Part shown: one piece after another, positions 43,101-50,639 of the stretch
How the letters are laid out: every line of letters begins with the position of its first letter
How positions within the stretch are numbered: position 1 is the stretch's first letter
DNA from: Neobacillus sp. DY30
Lineage (GTDB): Bacteria > Bacillota > Bacilli > Bacillales > Cytobacillaceae
Direction of reading: 5' to 3'
NCBI RefSeq assembly: GCF_030123065.1
Contig: NZ_CP126093.1
Location: 1,616,001-1,680,000, forward strand
Length of the DNA: 64,000 nucleotides
Program-made: the position numbers and the translations under genes
Notes under the pieces: model-generated
What the model was told of the DNA's origin: nothing
Database searches by the model: none
The model's input: the letters and a program-made list of their open reading frames with translations, nothing else

Positions 43101-43553
43101 GCTTTACATTTGTACTTAAAAATGTCTATTAAAAAAACCATTACTGAGAGACCAGTAATAAATGCATAAGTTGAAACTCGTTCATTGCCATCTCCGTGGC
43201 TTTCTGGGATTAACCCTTTATATATGATAAACAACATCGCTCCAGCCTCAAAAGAAAGACCATAGGGGACAAGCCCTTCTACAAACGAGGTTAAATAATA
43301 ACCAATAATAGATGTGACAATTTCAATTGTACCCATTAGAATTGCCAGTAAAAAGGCCTTGAATTTGCTTATTTGTTGATTGATTTAACAACAGTGCAAC
43401 AAGAAGGCCTTCTGGTGCATTTTGAAACCCAATCGCAAGTGCGATCAAATTCCCCGTATCCTCTGTTTACGAAGCATAGCTGACACCAGCGGACAATGCA
43501 GTCATCATGATCCCAGCCTCAAAACCTTTCACAATTAAAAATAGTTCCAAATA
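43064..43553 (-). pseudogene. ZIP-family metal transporter remnant (N-truncated, one stop, one frameshift)
   Basis: Reading the minus strand, GFEAGIMMTALSAGVSYAS is followed by an in-frame TAA (complement of 43467-43469), then continues as LIALAIGFQNAPEGLLVALLL, the ZIP helix IV/V motif. Near 43350-43365 the frame shifts and resumes as AFLLAILMGTIEIVTSIIGYY and EGLVPYGLSFEAGAMLFIIYK through VMVFLID, the C-terminal ZIP helices. The N-terminal helices are missing upstream of 43553. A 90-codon frame (43064-43336) looks open but is only the last third of the gene. ZIP proteins import zinc or other divalent metals. Confidence 0.8.
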
Positions 43554-43580
43554 AAATAAACTACATATTTAGACAGAAAC

Positions 43581-43622
43581 TGTGATTTTTATCATTGTTT
43601 ATATCTGAATATTTCTTATAGT
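43581..43622 (+). promoter_or_regulatory. Weak Fnr-type promoter candidate for fixABCX
   Basis: TGTGA-TTTTTA-TCATT (43581-43596) matches the Fnr box at eight of ten bases. TATAGT (43617-43622) lies 28.5 bases from its centre, one base short of ideal class II spacing. The start codon is 230 bases downstream, leaving a long leader that also contains a CGATA/TATCG hairpin (43758-43771). Confidence 0.35.
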
Positions 43623-43798
43623 TAAATTAGTGCTATTTTTACTATTATTCACCTAACAAAAAACTGCCTATCTTACACTACTAGATTTTACCTCAAATGT
43701 TAAATTTATCAATTTAAAAAAAGAAATCTATTATTGTTTGGTACTATGCTTGTGTTGCGATACATATATCGTAATATGGCATTTTTTATAACCAAGGA

Positions 43799-43814
43799 AG
43801 GCAAACGCTTTCAA
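43799..43814 (+). promoter_or_regulatory. Candidate CcpA (cre) site before fixA
   Basis: AGGCAAACGCTTTCAA matches WTGNNARCGNWWWCAW at all but one constrained base. It ends 37 bases before the fixA start, where bound CcpA could act as a roadblock. Confidence 0.4.
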
Positions 43815-43851
43815 AACAAACATAGCAAAAACGGGGGAGGGAAAGTACTAC

Positions 43852-44679
43852 ATGCACATTGTCGTATGTGTAAAACAAGTACCAGATACAAAAATCATTA
43901 AAATCAATCCCAAAACAAACACACTCGACCGACGAAGCGCACCAGCCATTTTAAATCCTTATGATGCTCATGCTGTACAAGAAGCTGTAAGCATTCGTGA
44001 AAAGAATGGCGGTACGATTTCAGTTTTGTCGATGGGACCGCCGCAAGCAACAGCTGTTATTAAAAAAAGTATTGAGATAGGTGCTGACCGGGGATATTTG
44101 ATTACCGACCGTGCCTTTGCAGGGGCTGATACACTTGCAACCAGCTATGCCTTATTTAAAGCTTTAGAAAAAATCAACAAGGAAATTCCAATTGATATGA
44201 TTATTTGCGGCAAGCATGCCATTGATGGAGACACTGGTCAGGTAGGACCTGGTATTGCCAGAAGACTGGATATTCCACCGGTAACCAATGTTATTGAGGT
44301 CTCTGAAGTTAACTTAGAAGAAAAAACTGTATTAATCAAAAGAAAACTATCCAGCGGGTATGAATTAATTCAAGCAGAAATGCCATGTCTGCTGACTGTT
44401 GAAAAAGAAATTAACCAGATTGAATACTCGCCCATGCCAAATATGATTAAAGCTGCTAGATATGAACCAATAATATGGGCTGTTAGTGATCTTGAAAATG
44501 TGGATCGTGTACAGCTCGGATTAAAAGGTTCCCCCACAATTGTTGGTAAAATGTTTACTCCTCCACGTCCTGAAGGCGGGAAAAAAATTGAAGGCTCCCC
44601 TGATGAGCAAGTTCAACAACTTATGGATATCTTACTGGAGCAAAAAGACGTTTTAACATTACAGCCATCTAAACAATAA
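43852..44679 (+). CDS. fixA: Electron-bifurcating flavoprotein FixA (EtfB-like)
   Basis: Encodes 275 residues with GGGGGAGGG before the ATG. The N-terminal HIVVCVKQVPDTKIIKINPKTNTLDR and DGDTGQVGPGIARRL match the EtfB/FixA family, which binds AMP or FAD at the subunit interface. In FixABCX, FixA and FixB hold the bifurcating FAD that takes hydride from NADH and sends one electron to ferredoxin/flavodoxin and one to quinone. Four genes follow in one transcript, in the order A-B-C-X. Confidence 0.9.
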   Translation: MHIVVCVKQVPDTKIIKINPKTNTLDRRSAPAILNPYDAHAVQEAVSIREKNGGTISVLSMGPPQATAVIKKSIEIGADRGYLITDRAFAGADTLATSYALFKALEKINKEIPIDMIICGKHAIDGDTGQVGPGIARRLDIPPVTNVIEVSEVNLEEKTVLIKRKLSSGYELIQAEMPCLLTVEKEINQIEYSPMPNMIKAARYEPIIWAVSDLENVDRVQLGLKGSPTIVGKMFTPPRPEGGKKIEGSPDEQVQQLMDILLEQKDVLTLQPSKQ

Positions 44680-44710
44680 AGATTACTCTATGATGCAAGG
44701 AGGGGTTTAC

Positions 44711-45751
44711 ATGAATTTTGATGATTACCGCGGCGTTTGGGTATTTATTGAACAAAATGGCGGTAAAATTGAAGGAGTTTCACTTGAATTGCTTGGTGCA
44801 GGCAGAAAGCTTGCTGATAAATTACAAGTGCCATTGGCCGGATTTTTACTGGGGAGTGGAATAAAACCATTGGCGAACCAAGTAATAGCTTATGGTGCAG
44901 ATGAAGTATATCTGGTTGACCATCCGGTTTTGAAAGATTATCGGACAGAATCCTATATGAAGGGTGTCATGCAGCTTGTTCCAAAATACAAGCCCGAGAT
45001 TATTCTTTATGGAGCAACGCCAAATGGCAAAGATTTAGCGAGTGCTGTAGCAACTGATTTAGTTACAGGTCTGACAGCTGATACAACCATGCTTGATGTT
45101 GACGTAGCTAACCGTTTGCTTGAAGCTAGTCGTCCTGCATTTGGCGGTAATATAATGGCAACAATTCTCTGTAAAAAGCACCGTCCGCAAATGGCAACTG
45201 TAAGACCTAAGGTAATGAAGGCCCTTGAACCAGATACAGGACGAACAGGTAAAATAATAGAAGAAAGCATAACGCTGAGAGAAGAAGATATGCGTACCAA
45301 AGTGCTGCAAATTGTGAATGACGTAACAAAAAAGGCAAATTTAGCCGACGCACACGTTATTGTCTGTGGCGGGAAAGGCATGGGCGATGCACAAAACTTT
45401 CAAATCCTTTATGAATTAGCGGATACGATTGGAGCCACTGTCGGCGGAACAAGAGATGTAGTTGAAGCAGGGTGGTTACCTCATGAATTGCAAATAGGTC
45501 AGACTGGCGAAACCGTAACACCAAAAATCTATTTTGCGGTTGCCCTATCCGGAGCTATCCAACATGTAGTAGGTATGAAAAATTCAGACTTAATCATCGC
45601 TATTAATAAGGATCCAAATGCACCGATATTTGATGTAGCCACTTACGGAATTGTAGGAGACGCATTGGAAATTGTCCCTAAATTAATACAACAATTTAAA
45701 CAGCTGAGAACTGAAAAAGGCGGTGAAATGAGCTATGCCAGAAAAATTTGA
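44711..45751 (+). CDS. fixB: Electron-bifurcating flavoprotein FixB (EtfA-like)
   Basis: Encodes 346 residues from ATG 44711, with AAGGAGGGG upstream. The N-terminal part (GVWVFIEQNGGKIEGVSLELL) is the EtfA Rossmann domain. The C-terminal FAD site includes VGGTRDVVEAGWLPHELQIGQTGETVTPKIYFAVALSGAIQH. It pairs with FixA. The last 17 bases overlap fixC, which supports coupled translation of a stable complex. Confidence 0.9.
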   Translation: MNFDDYRGVWVFIEQNGGKIEGVSLELLGAGRKLADKLQVPLAGFLLGSGIKPLANQVIAYGADEVYLVDHPVLKDYRTESYMKGVMQLVPKYKPEIILYGATPNGKDLASAVATDLVTGLTADTTMLDVDVANRLLEASRPAFGGNIMATILCKKHRPQMATVRPKVMKALEPDTGRTGKIIEESITLREEDMRTKVLQIVNDVTKKANLADAHVIVCGGKGMGDAQNFQILYELADTIGATVGGTRDVVEAGWLPHELQIGQTGETVTPKIYFAVALSGAIQHVVGMKNSDLIIAINKDPNAPIFDVATYGIVGDALEIVPKLIQQFKQLRTEKGGEMSYARKI

Positions 45752-47030
45752 TGTTATTATTGTTGGGGCAGGACCAGCAGGTACTTCTTGTGCGCTTGTT
45801 TGTGCCCAAAATGGCTTAAACGTGCTGCTTATTGAAAGGGGAGAATATCCGGGAAGCAAAAACGTAATGGGCGGTGTGTTGTATCGGAAGCAAATGGAAG
45901 AGTTAATTCCAGAGTTTTGGAAAGAGGCTCCGCTTGAAAGACCCGTTATCGAGCAGCGTTTTTGGATGATGGATAAGGAGTCAGTGGTTCAATTTGGTTA
46001 CAAAGGTCTCGAATGGGGAGTAGAGCCGTATAATAACTTTACGGTATTGCGAGCGCAATTTGATCAGTGGTTTGCAAAAAAAGCAGTTGAAGCAGGTGCA
46101 CTGTTAATCAATGAGACAGTTGTAACAGAATGTATTGTTGAAAACGGTAAGGTTATTGGTGTCCGTACTGACCGTCCAAACGGAGAAGTCTATGCTGATG
46201 TTGTTGTCCTGGCAGATGGGGTAAATTCCCTGCTTTCAAAGCAGTTAGGCTTCCATAAAGAATTCCGGCCAGATGAGGTTGCATTAACGGTTATGGAAGT
46301 TATTAATTTACCAAAAGAAAAAATTAATGACCGATTTAACTTAGAAGATAATCAGGGCTGTACAATTGAAATTTTTGGTGATTCAACAAAAGGGAATCTT
46401 GGGACAGCATTTTTATATACCAATAAGGATAGTTTGAATATCGGGGTGGGAACCACTCTATCAAGTATGATCAAATCAAAAATGAAGCCTTATGATCTCT
46501 TAGACTATCTAAAAACACATCCAATGGTTAAGCCAATGCTCGCAGGCGGAGAATCAGCAGAGTATCTTGCCCATCTCATTCCAGAGGGAGGATATCGCTC
46601 AGTACCAAAGGTAGCAGGAAACGGTGTAGTGGTAGTCGGTGACGCCGCACAGCTTGTAAACGCAATCCATCGTGAAGGTTCGAACATGGCAATGCACTCC
46701 GGCTTACTGGCTGCAGAGACCGTCATTGAGGCGAAATACCGCGGGGACTTCTCCGAGTCTAGTTTAAATCTTTACCGACAAAAGTTATATGATAGCTTCA
46801 TAATCAAAGATTTGGAGAAGTACAAAGATGCTACACACACATTTGAAAATAATCCACAATATTTTAAAGAATATGTTCCGATGATGAACAAGGCTATGAG
46901 CAAATTCTTTACAGTAGATGGAACACCAAAACGTGATAAGCAGAAAGAAATTATGAAAAGTATAACGGCTGAAAAAGGGACGTTTAAGGTTATACAAGAT
47001 ATTTATCGTGCTTGGAAGGCGGTGAAATAA
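45735..47030 (+). CDS. fixC: FixC flavoprotein (ETF:quinone oxidoreductase-like)
   Basis: Encodes 431 residues. It opens with the FAD-binding VGAGPAGTSCALVCAQNGLNVLLIERG, has the second FAD contact GDAAQLVNAIHREGSNMAMHSG near residue 310 and resembles ETF-QO without its ferredoxin tail. In FixABCX it passes one electron on to the quinone pool. ATG 45735 has AAAGGCGGTGA upstream. Its stop shares one base with the start of fixX. Confidence 0.92.
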   Translation: MPEKFDVIIVGAGPAGTSCALVCAQNGLNVLLIERGEYPGSKNVMGGVLYRKQMEELIPEFWKEAPLERPVIEQRFWMMDKESVVQFGYKGLEWGVEPYNNFTVLRAQFDQWFAKKAVEAGALLINETVVTECIVENGKVIGVRTDRPNGEVYADVVVLADGVNSLLSKQLGFHKEFRPDEVALTVMEVINLPKEKINDRFNLEDNQGCTIEIFGDSTKGNLGTAFLYTNKDSLNIGVGTTLSSMIKSKMKPYDLLDYLKTHPMVKPMLAGGESAEYLAHLIPEGGYRSVPKVAGNGVVVVGDAAQLVNAIHREGSNMAMHSGLLAAETVIEAKYRGDFSESSLNLYRQKLYDSFIIKDLEKYKDATHTFENNPQYFKEYVPMMNKAMSKFFTVDGTPKRDKQKEIMKSITAEKGTFKVIQDIYRAWKAVK

Positions 47031-47314
47031 TGTCAACTAAGAATATCGAAGAAAAACAGTACCTTCTTCGTTTTAAAGCTGATACGAAATCCCATCTAAC
47101 TGTTATGGACCATGATATCTGTATGACAAAATGCCCTGATAAAATTTGCACAATCTTCTGCCCTGCTGAAGTATACAAATGGGAAGGATTAAGGATGCAG
47201 GTTGGATATGAGGGCTGCCACGAATGCGGCAGCTGCAGGATTGGCTGCCCGTACCAAAATATTAAGTGGGAATACCCAAAAGGCGGACATGGTATTGTGT
47301 TTCGACTAGCATAA
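47030..47314 (+). CDS. fixX: Ferredoxin-like protein FixX
   Basis: Encodes 94 residues. The C-terminal CHECGSCRIGCPYQNIKWEYPKGGHGI, plus CPDKICTIFCP upstream, provides the cysteines for an Fe-S cluster of the ETF-QO/FixX type. It links FixC to the quinone or ferredoxin branch. ATG 47030 overlaps the fixC stop and follows AAGGCGGTGA; a TTG six codons earlier is inside fixC. Last gene before a strong terminator. Confidence 0.92.
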   Translation: MSTKNIEEKQYLLRFKADTKSHLTVMDHDICMTKCPDKICTIFCPAEVYKWEGLRMQVGYEGCHECGSCRIGCPYQNIKWEYPKGGHGIVFRLA

Positions 47315-47320
47315 TTTTAA

Positions 47321-47357
47321 AGGTGCTGCTTGCAAAGGCGAGCAGCACCTATTTTTT
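47321..47357 (+). terminator. Terminator of fixABCX
   Basis: AGGTGCTGCT/AGCAGCACCT stem (47321-47350) and a T-run. Confidence 0.85.
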
Positions 47358-47476
47358 AACTTGCAATATTTTGCAGGTCTTCCTTATTAGTATGTAGTTG
47401 AATTTCACTATTTGTGGTTTTTTTCACAAGTAAGGTCAAAAAGAAGGTGAAGCTGAAGGGGAGTAATTTTTGAAGA

Positions 47477-47824
47477 TTAACTAATTTTCTCTTGTAGGCT
47501 GATGGCAGTAAGTTGATCCAGTTTACCTGACGTAACTAATGAGCATGCCAGCTCATGCGCACTATCTATAGATACCATGATTGGAGAACAATAAAAAGGT
47601 CTCTTCCAATTAAAATCACCCTCAACATTTGACGGATAGATACTTACTTTCCAATGAAAGTATATATTTGACTGTGGGAGCTGTTCTCCTTCAACTGCAA
47701 TCAGCCAATGGGTCGAAGGTGAATCACAATCATAAGTTCCATATTCCTTTAGTGCGAGTAAGTCATTATAACCAATGGGAATCAATGCCTTTTGATAAAA
47801 ATCATGATAATTAGGTGTTTTCAC
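47477..47824 (-). CDS. Conserved hypothetical protein
   Basis: Encodes 115 residues from a GTG start with GGGAGGG upstream. No signal peptide or membrane span is visible; it has several tryptophans and tyrosines in beta-strand-like context (NIYFHWKVSIYPS, FNWKRPFYCSPIMVS). I do not recognise a family or function. It lies alone between fixABCX and the hemerythrin gene, in a convergent position to fixX. Confidence 0.55.
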   Translation of the reverse strand: MKTPNYHDFYQKALIPIGYNDLLALKEYGTYDCDSPSTHWLIAVEGEQLPQSNIYFHWKVSIYPSNVEGDFNWKRPFYCSPIMVSIDSAHELACSLVTSGKLDQLTAISLQEKIS

Positions 47825-47951
47825 GATTATAGCCCTCCCTTTTACGTTCTAACTATATTATATGATAGTTTTTTAGCTTTTTTGAGTACAAATGTTAAAA
47901 TTTTTTGAAAATTTTAGATTTTTTATTAGTAATCTAAATTCTTGGTTATTG

Positions 47952-47994
47952 TGTGATGGGTGTCACAACGTTAATTGAAGGCAGCCCTTATACT
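47952..47994 (+). promoter_or_regulatory. Fnr-type class II promoter of the hemerythrin gene
   Basis: TGTGA-TGGGTG-TCACA (47952-47967) is a perfect Fnr box. TATACT (47989-47994) begins exactly 29.5 bases from its centre, placing the box at -41.5. There is no TTGACA-like -35, as expected for an activator-dependent promoter. Confidence 0.75.
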
Positions 47995-48027
47995 AAAGAT
48001 AAGATTTTTTAGATGAGGTGTTTGCAG

Positions 48028-48540
48028 ATGAGCGGCTGTATAAGTAATTTTGGAGGGACATCCCCGGTAGAACTCAGTAAAGGACTTCGTCAATTGAAGT
48101 CGGAGCATCCTCCGTTATTAGCACAATTAGAGGGGTTATTCAATTTAACTTCTCAAATTCAAGAAAATTCTAATATAGAAAATATATTCGAGGAATTGAT
48201 TATTAAGGTTAATGAATTTAAGGCCGCACTTGATCCTCACTCTAAACGAGAAGAGGGAGTTTTATTTCCGATGATGGGTGTATATATCGGCACAACATCT
48301 GGACCTATTGCAGTTATGGAATATGAACATGATCAAGCTAAGTCAAAAATTCACGAGTTCTTGGAGAAAGCCGATAGCAGTATTACAGAGCAAGAAAAGA
48401 AAATCTTAAGTGACTTGGTAAAGGACGCGTACTTTATCTTAACAGAGCATTTCGCAAAAGAAGAAAATGTCCTCTTCCCTATGGCAGAGCGTATGCTTTC
48501 AGATGATGAAAAAGAAGAATTATACAAAAGAATTCAATAA
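48028..48540 (+). CDS. Hemerythrin-domain protein
   Basis: Encodes 170 residues. A four-helix hemerythrin domain has candidate di-iron ligands His27, His71, Glu75, His101 (EYEHD), His141 and Glu145 (EHFAKEEN). Such proteins bind O2 or NO, or repair Fe-S clusters in the Ric/YtfE group. ATG 48028 has GAGGTG 7 bases upstream; the frame is open to an ATG at 48013 that overlaps this site. Induction at low oxygen is predicted from the Fnr box, which suggests a role in NO or O2 scavenging for oxygen-sensitive enzymes such as the nearby ferredoxin-dependent complexes. Confidence 0.85.
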   Translation: MSGCISNFGGTSPVELSKGLRQLKSEHPPLLAQLEGLFNLTSQIQENSNIENIFEELIIKVNEFKAALDPHSKREEGVLFPMMGVYIGTTSGPIAVMEYEHDQAKSKIHEFLEKADSSITEQEKKILSDLVKDAYFILTEHFAKEENVLFPMAERMLSDDEKEELYKRIQ

Positions 48541-48547
48541 ATTAATT

Positions 48548-48574
48548 AAGGATGGGCAACATGCCCATCCTTTT
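48548..48574. terminator. Terminator between the hemerythrin and MFS genes
   Basis: AAGGATGGGC/GCCCATCCTT stem around AACAT with T-rich flank. Confidence 0.8.
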
Positions 48575-49813
48575 CTAAACCTCTTGATTCCATTCTCTCA
48601 CCATTTGATCACTTGGCAGGAAGAAGGCCAATAACCCCAGCAATGGAAGAAACCCAATGGAAGAAACCATGGCTGACATACTAAATAGATCTGCAATATA
48701 TCCAAGTCCTACCGAGCCGATAGCCCCCATACCAAAGGCGAGTCCCACAGTTAAACCAGACATTGTTCCAATTTTTCCAGGGACAAGCTCTTGAGCAAAA
48801 ACCACAGTTACCGAAAAATTGGTCATTATAATAAATCCTGTAAGTGTTAAAAAGATGAATGCAATAGAAGATGGTACAAAAGGAATGAGGATCGAAAATG
48901 GTATAGTCAGTAACATTGAAACAGATATCAATTTTTTCTTCCCGAACCGGTCAGACAGCGGACCGCCAAAAAAAGTACCGAACGCACCAGCAATTAAAAA
49001 GGCAAATAGGAAAAGCTGTGATTCCTTAATCGTCAGTGAGTATTCCTCAATTGCAAAAAAAGCATAAAAATTAGTCATTCCCGATATATACCAAGACCTT
49101 GCAAATATAAGTAAAAGTATTAAAATTAGAGACTGTTTAACCCTTTTTGTTAGACCGGTATTTTTATCTGTTTTTGAATTTTTTTTCTTTATTAATGGTA
49201 GATTTTCAACTAATCTCCGTCTATACCAATTAGCGATATAGATTAGTAACAATACTGCCAATGCTGCAACAAGTGAAAACCACGAGGCTCCTTTTTGTCC
49301 TAGTGGAACAAGGATTAGCGCGGTAATAAGGGGAGCTAATGCCTGCCCTGTATTGCCGCCTACTTGATATATCGATTGTGCAAGTCCTCTTCTTCTGCCT
49401 GCAGCCATAAAGGCTACCCGAGATCCTTCTGGATGAAACACTGCAGATCCAAAGCCAATGAAAATGACCGATAATACAATGAAACCAAATGAAGGGGCAA
49501 ACGCTAATCCAAGAACACCGCATAATGTAAGTGTAAGACCTATTGGTAAAGCGAAAGGCATTGGTTTTTTATCAGTCACTGCTCCAACTACTGGCTGAAG
49601 GACTGACGAAACCATATTTAAGGAAAAGGCAATAATACCAAGCTGAGTGAAGGATAACCCCATTGATTTTTCTAAAATGGGAAACATCGCAGGAACAACC
49701 GCTTGTATGGCATCGTTTAGCAGATGGCATAGCCCGATGATAAATAAAATATTAAACATAGTCGTGTCTGACACTTTTGCTGTGTTTGCAGACATGGCAG
49801 CTGGTTGGCTCAT
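48575..49813 (-). CDS. MFS exporter of the fosmidomycin-resistance (Fsr) family
   Basis: Encodes 412 residues with twelve likely membrane spans and an AAGAGGTG ribosome site. LCHLLNDAIQAVVPAMFPIL at the N-terminus and GFGSAVFHPEGSRVAFMA and GLAQSIYQVGGNTGQALAP in the first half match Fsr-type transporters. These export fosmidomycin or related small organic compounds, but natural substrates are unknown. It is convergent with the hemerythrin gene and divergent from mhqR, whose operator lies about 185 bases upstream of its start. Confidence 0.85.
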   Translation of the reverse strand: MSQPAAMSANTAKVSDTTMFNILFIIGLCHLLNDAIQAVVPAMFPILEKSMGLSFTQLGIIAFSLNMVSSVLQPVVGAVTDKKPMPFALPIGLTLTLCGVLGLAFAPSFGFIVLSVIFIGFGSAVFHPEGSRVAFMAAGRRRGLAQSIYQVGGNTGQALAPLITALILVPLGQKGASWFSLVAALAVLLLIYIANWYRRRLVENLPLIKKKNSKTDKNTGLTKRVKQSLILILLLIFARSWYISGMTNFYAFFAIEEYSLTIKESQLFLFAFLIAGAFGTFFGGPLSDRFGKKKLISVSMLLTIPFSILIPFVPSSIAFIFLTLTGFIIMTNFSVTVVFAQELVPGKIGTMSGLTVGLAFGMGAIGSVGLGYIADLFSMSAMVSSIGFLPLLGLLAFFLPSDQMVREWNQEV

Positions 49814-49968
49814 TTCTACACCTCTTTTTATGAAAATAACAATCTTTTATTATCCTTATCTTACATAAATTCTATAAAAATGAGAAATGGAATATTTCTA
49901 AGTTCGGAATATTTAAATATAATTAATGTGAGACTCGGCAGCCTGGCAATTGTAAAAACTAGGTTAAA

Positions 49969-50014
49969 TTGACACCAACCCAAAAGTTTTTTATAATAAT
50001 CTTGAAGTCGAGAT
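49969..50014 (+). promoter_or_regulatory. mhqR promoter with an MhqR-type operator over the start site
   Basis: TTGACA (49969-49974), 17-base spacer, TATAAT (49992-49997): a full-consensus promoter. ATCTTGAAGTCGAGAT (49999-50014) follows at once and matches the MhqR operator I recall (ATCTCGAATTCGAGAT) at 14 of 16 bases. A further half site TCGAGAT lies at 50073-50079. The arrangement predicts autorepression. Confidence 0.65.
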
Positions 50015-50020
50015 AATAAG

Positions 50021-50080
50021 AAAAGCGTAGCGCCTAAAAGGCAAAAGCTAATAGGTGCTGGAGCTGGACAGCTCGAGATC
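50021..50080. repeat. Possible dispersed repeat in the mhqR leader
   Basis: AAAAGCGTAGCGCCTAAAAG to GCTGGAGCTGGACAGCTCGAG. GCGCCT/AGGTGC and GAGCT/AGCTC can pair. The wording AAAGCG-GCGCCT-GGTGCTGGAGCTGGACA resembles short intergenic repeats I have seen in many Bacillaceae genomes, but only one copy is present in the window, so this needs a genome search. Confidence 0.35.
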
Positions 50081-50101
50081 TTATAAAAAGGATGATTCTC
50101 T

Positions 50102-50542
50102 ATGGAAAATGATTCTGTAACCCAATCACTAAAGCTATATATTGTTCTATCAAGAGCCTATAAAGCGATTAATGAGCATGTTAATAAAGTTATACAAGCT
50201 AGTGGATTAAATCCAACGGAATTTGCGGTATTAGAGCTTTTATATCACAAAGGCGATCAGCCTATGCAGCAAATCGGCGGGAAGATATTACTTGCCAGCG
50301 GAAGCATTACCTATGTTGTAGATAAGTTAGAACAAAAAGGATTTTTAAAAAGGATTGCATGTCCTAATGATAGGAGAGTTACCTTTGCACAGATTACAGA
50401 TAAAGGGAAAGAGTTTATTCAAGAAATATTTCCTGAACACGCTCAGCAGATTCATTCACTCATGTCTAGTTTGACAGATTCCGAAAAACAGGAAGCGATT
50501 GAATTGTTGAAAAAACTTGGATTACCAGCTGGCAAATTTTAA
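50102..50542 (+). CDS. mhqR: MarR-family regulator MhqR
   Basis: Encodes 146 residues. The winged helix includes LNPTEFAVLELLYHKGDQPMQQIGGKI, the recognition helix SGSITYVVDKLEQKGFL and the wing CPNDRRVTFAQIT. It closely resembles MhqR (YkvE) of B. subtilis, the repressor of quinone and catechol detoxification genes (mhqNOP, mhqED, azoR2). Ribosome site AAAAGGATGA. Its position between spo0E and clpE matches B. subtilis. No mhq target operon is in the window; the operator on its own promoter suggests autoregulation. Confidence 0.85.
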   Translation: MENDSVTQSLKLYIVLSRAYKAINEHVNKVIQASGLNPTEFAVLELLYHKGDQPMQQIGGKILLASGSITYVVDKLEQKGFLKRIACPNDRRVTFAQITDKGKEFIQEIFPEHAQQIHSLMSSLTDSEKQEAIELLKKLGLPAGKF

Positions 50543-50568
50543 TACGGCAATGGCCGTATTTTTTTTTG
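50541..50568 (+). terminator. Terminator of mhqR
   Basis: AATACGGC/GCCGTATT stem around AATG and a T-run; it overlaps the stop codon by two bases. Confidence 0.85.
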
Positions 50569-50639
50569 CATGAAGGAATATTAATGGTTAGTGTCGAAAG
50601 TAATTAGTTGCAAAAGTTTGCTATAAAGGGGTTGTATCA

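Noticed and set aside
43064..43336. A 90-codon minus-strand frame that could be called a protein
   Set aside because: It is the C-terminal third of a frameshifted, N-truncated ZIP transporter, so it is annotated as part of a pseudogene.
47413..47428. TGTGG-N6-TCACA, a near-match to Fnr and Rex boxes after fixX
   Set aside because: It lies between two convergent 3' ends with no suitable -10 or downstream gene in either direction.
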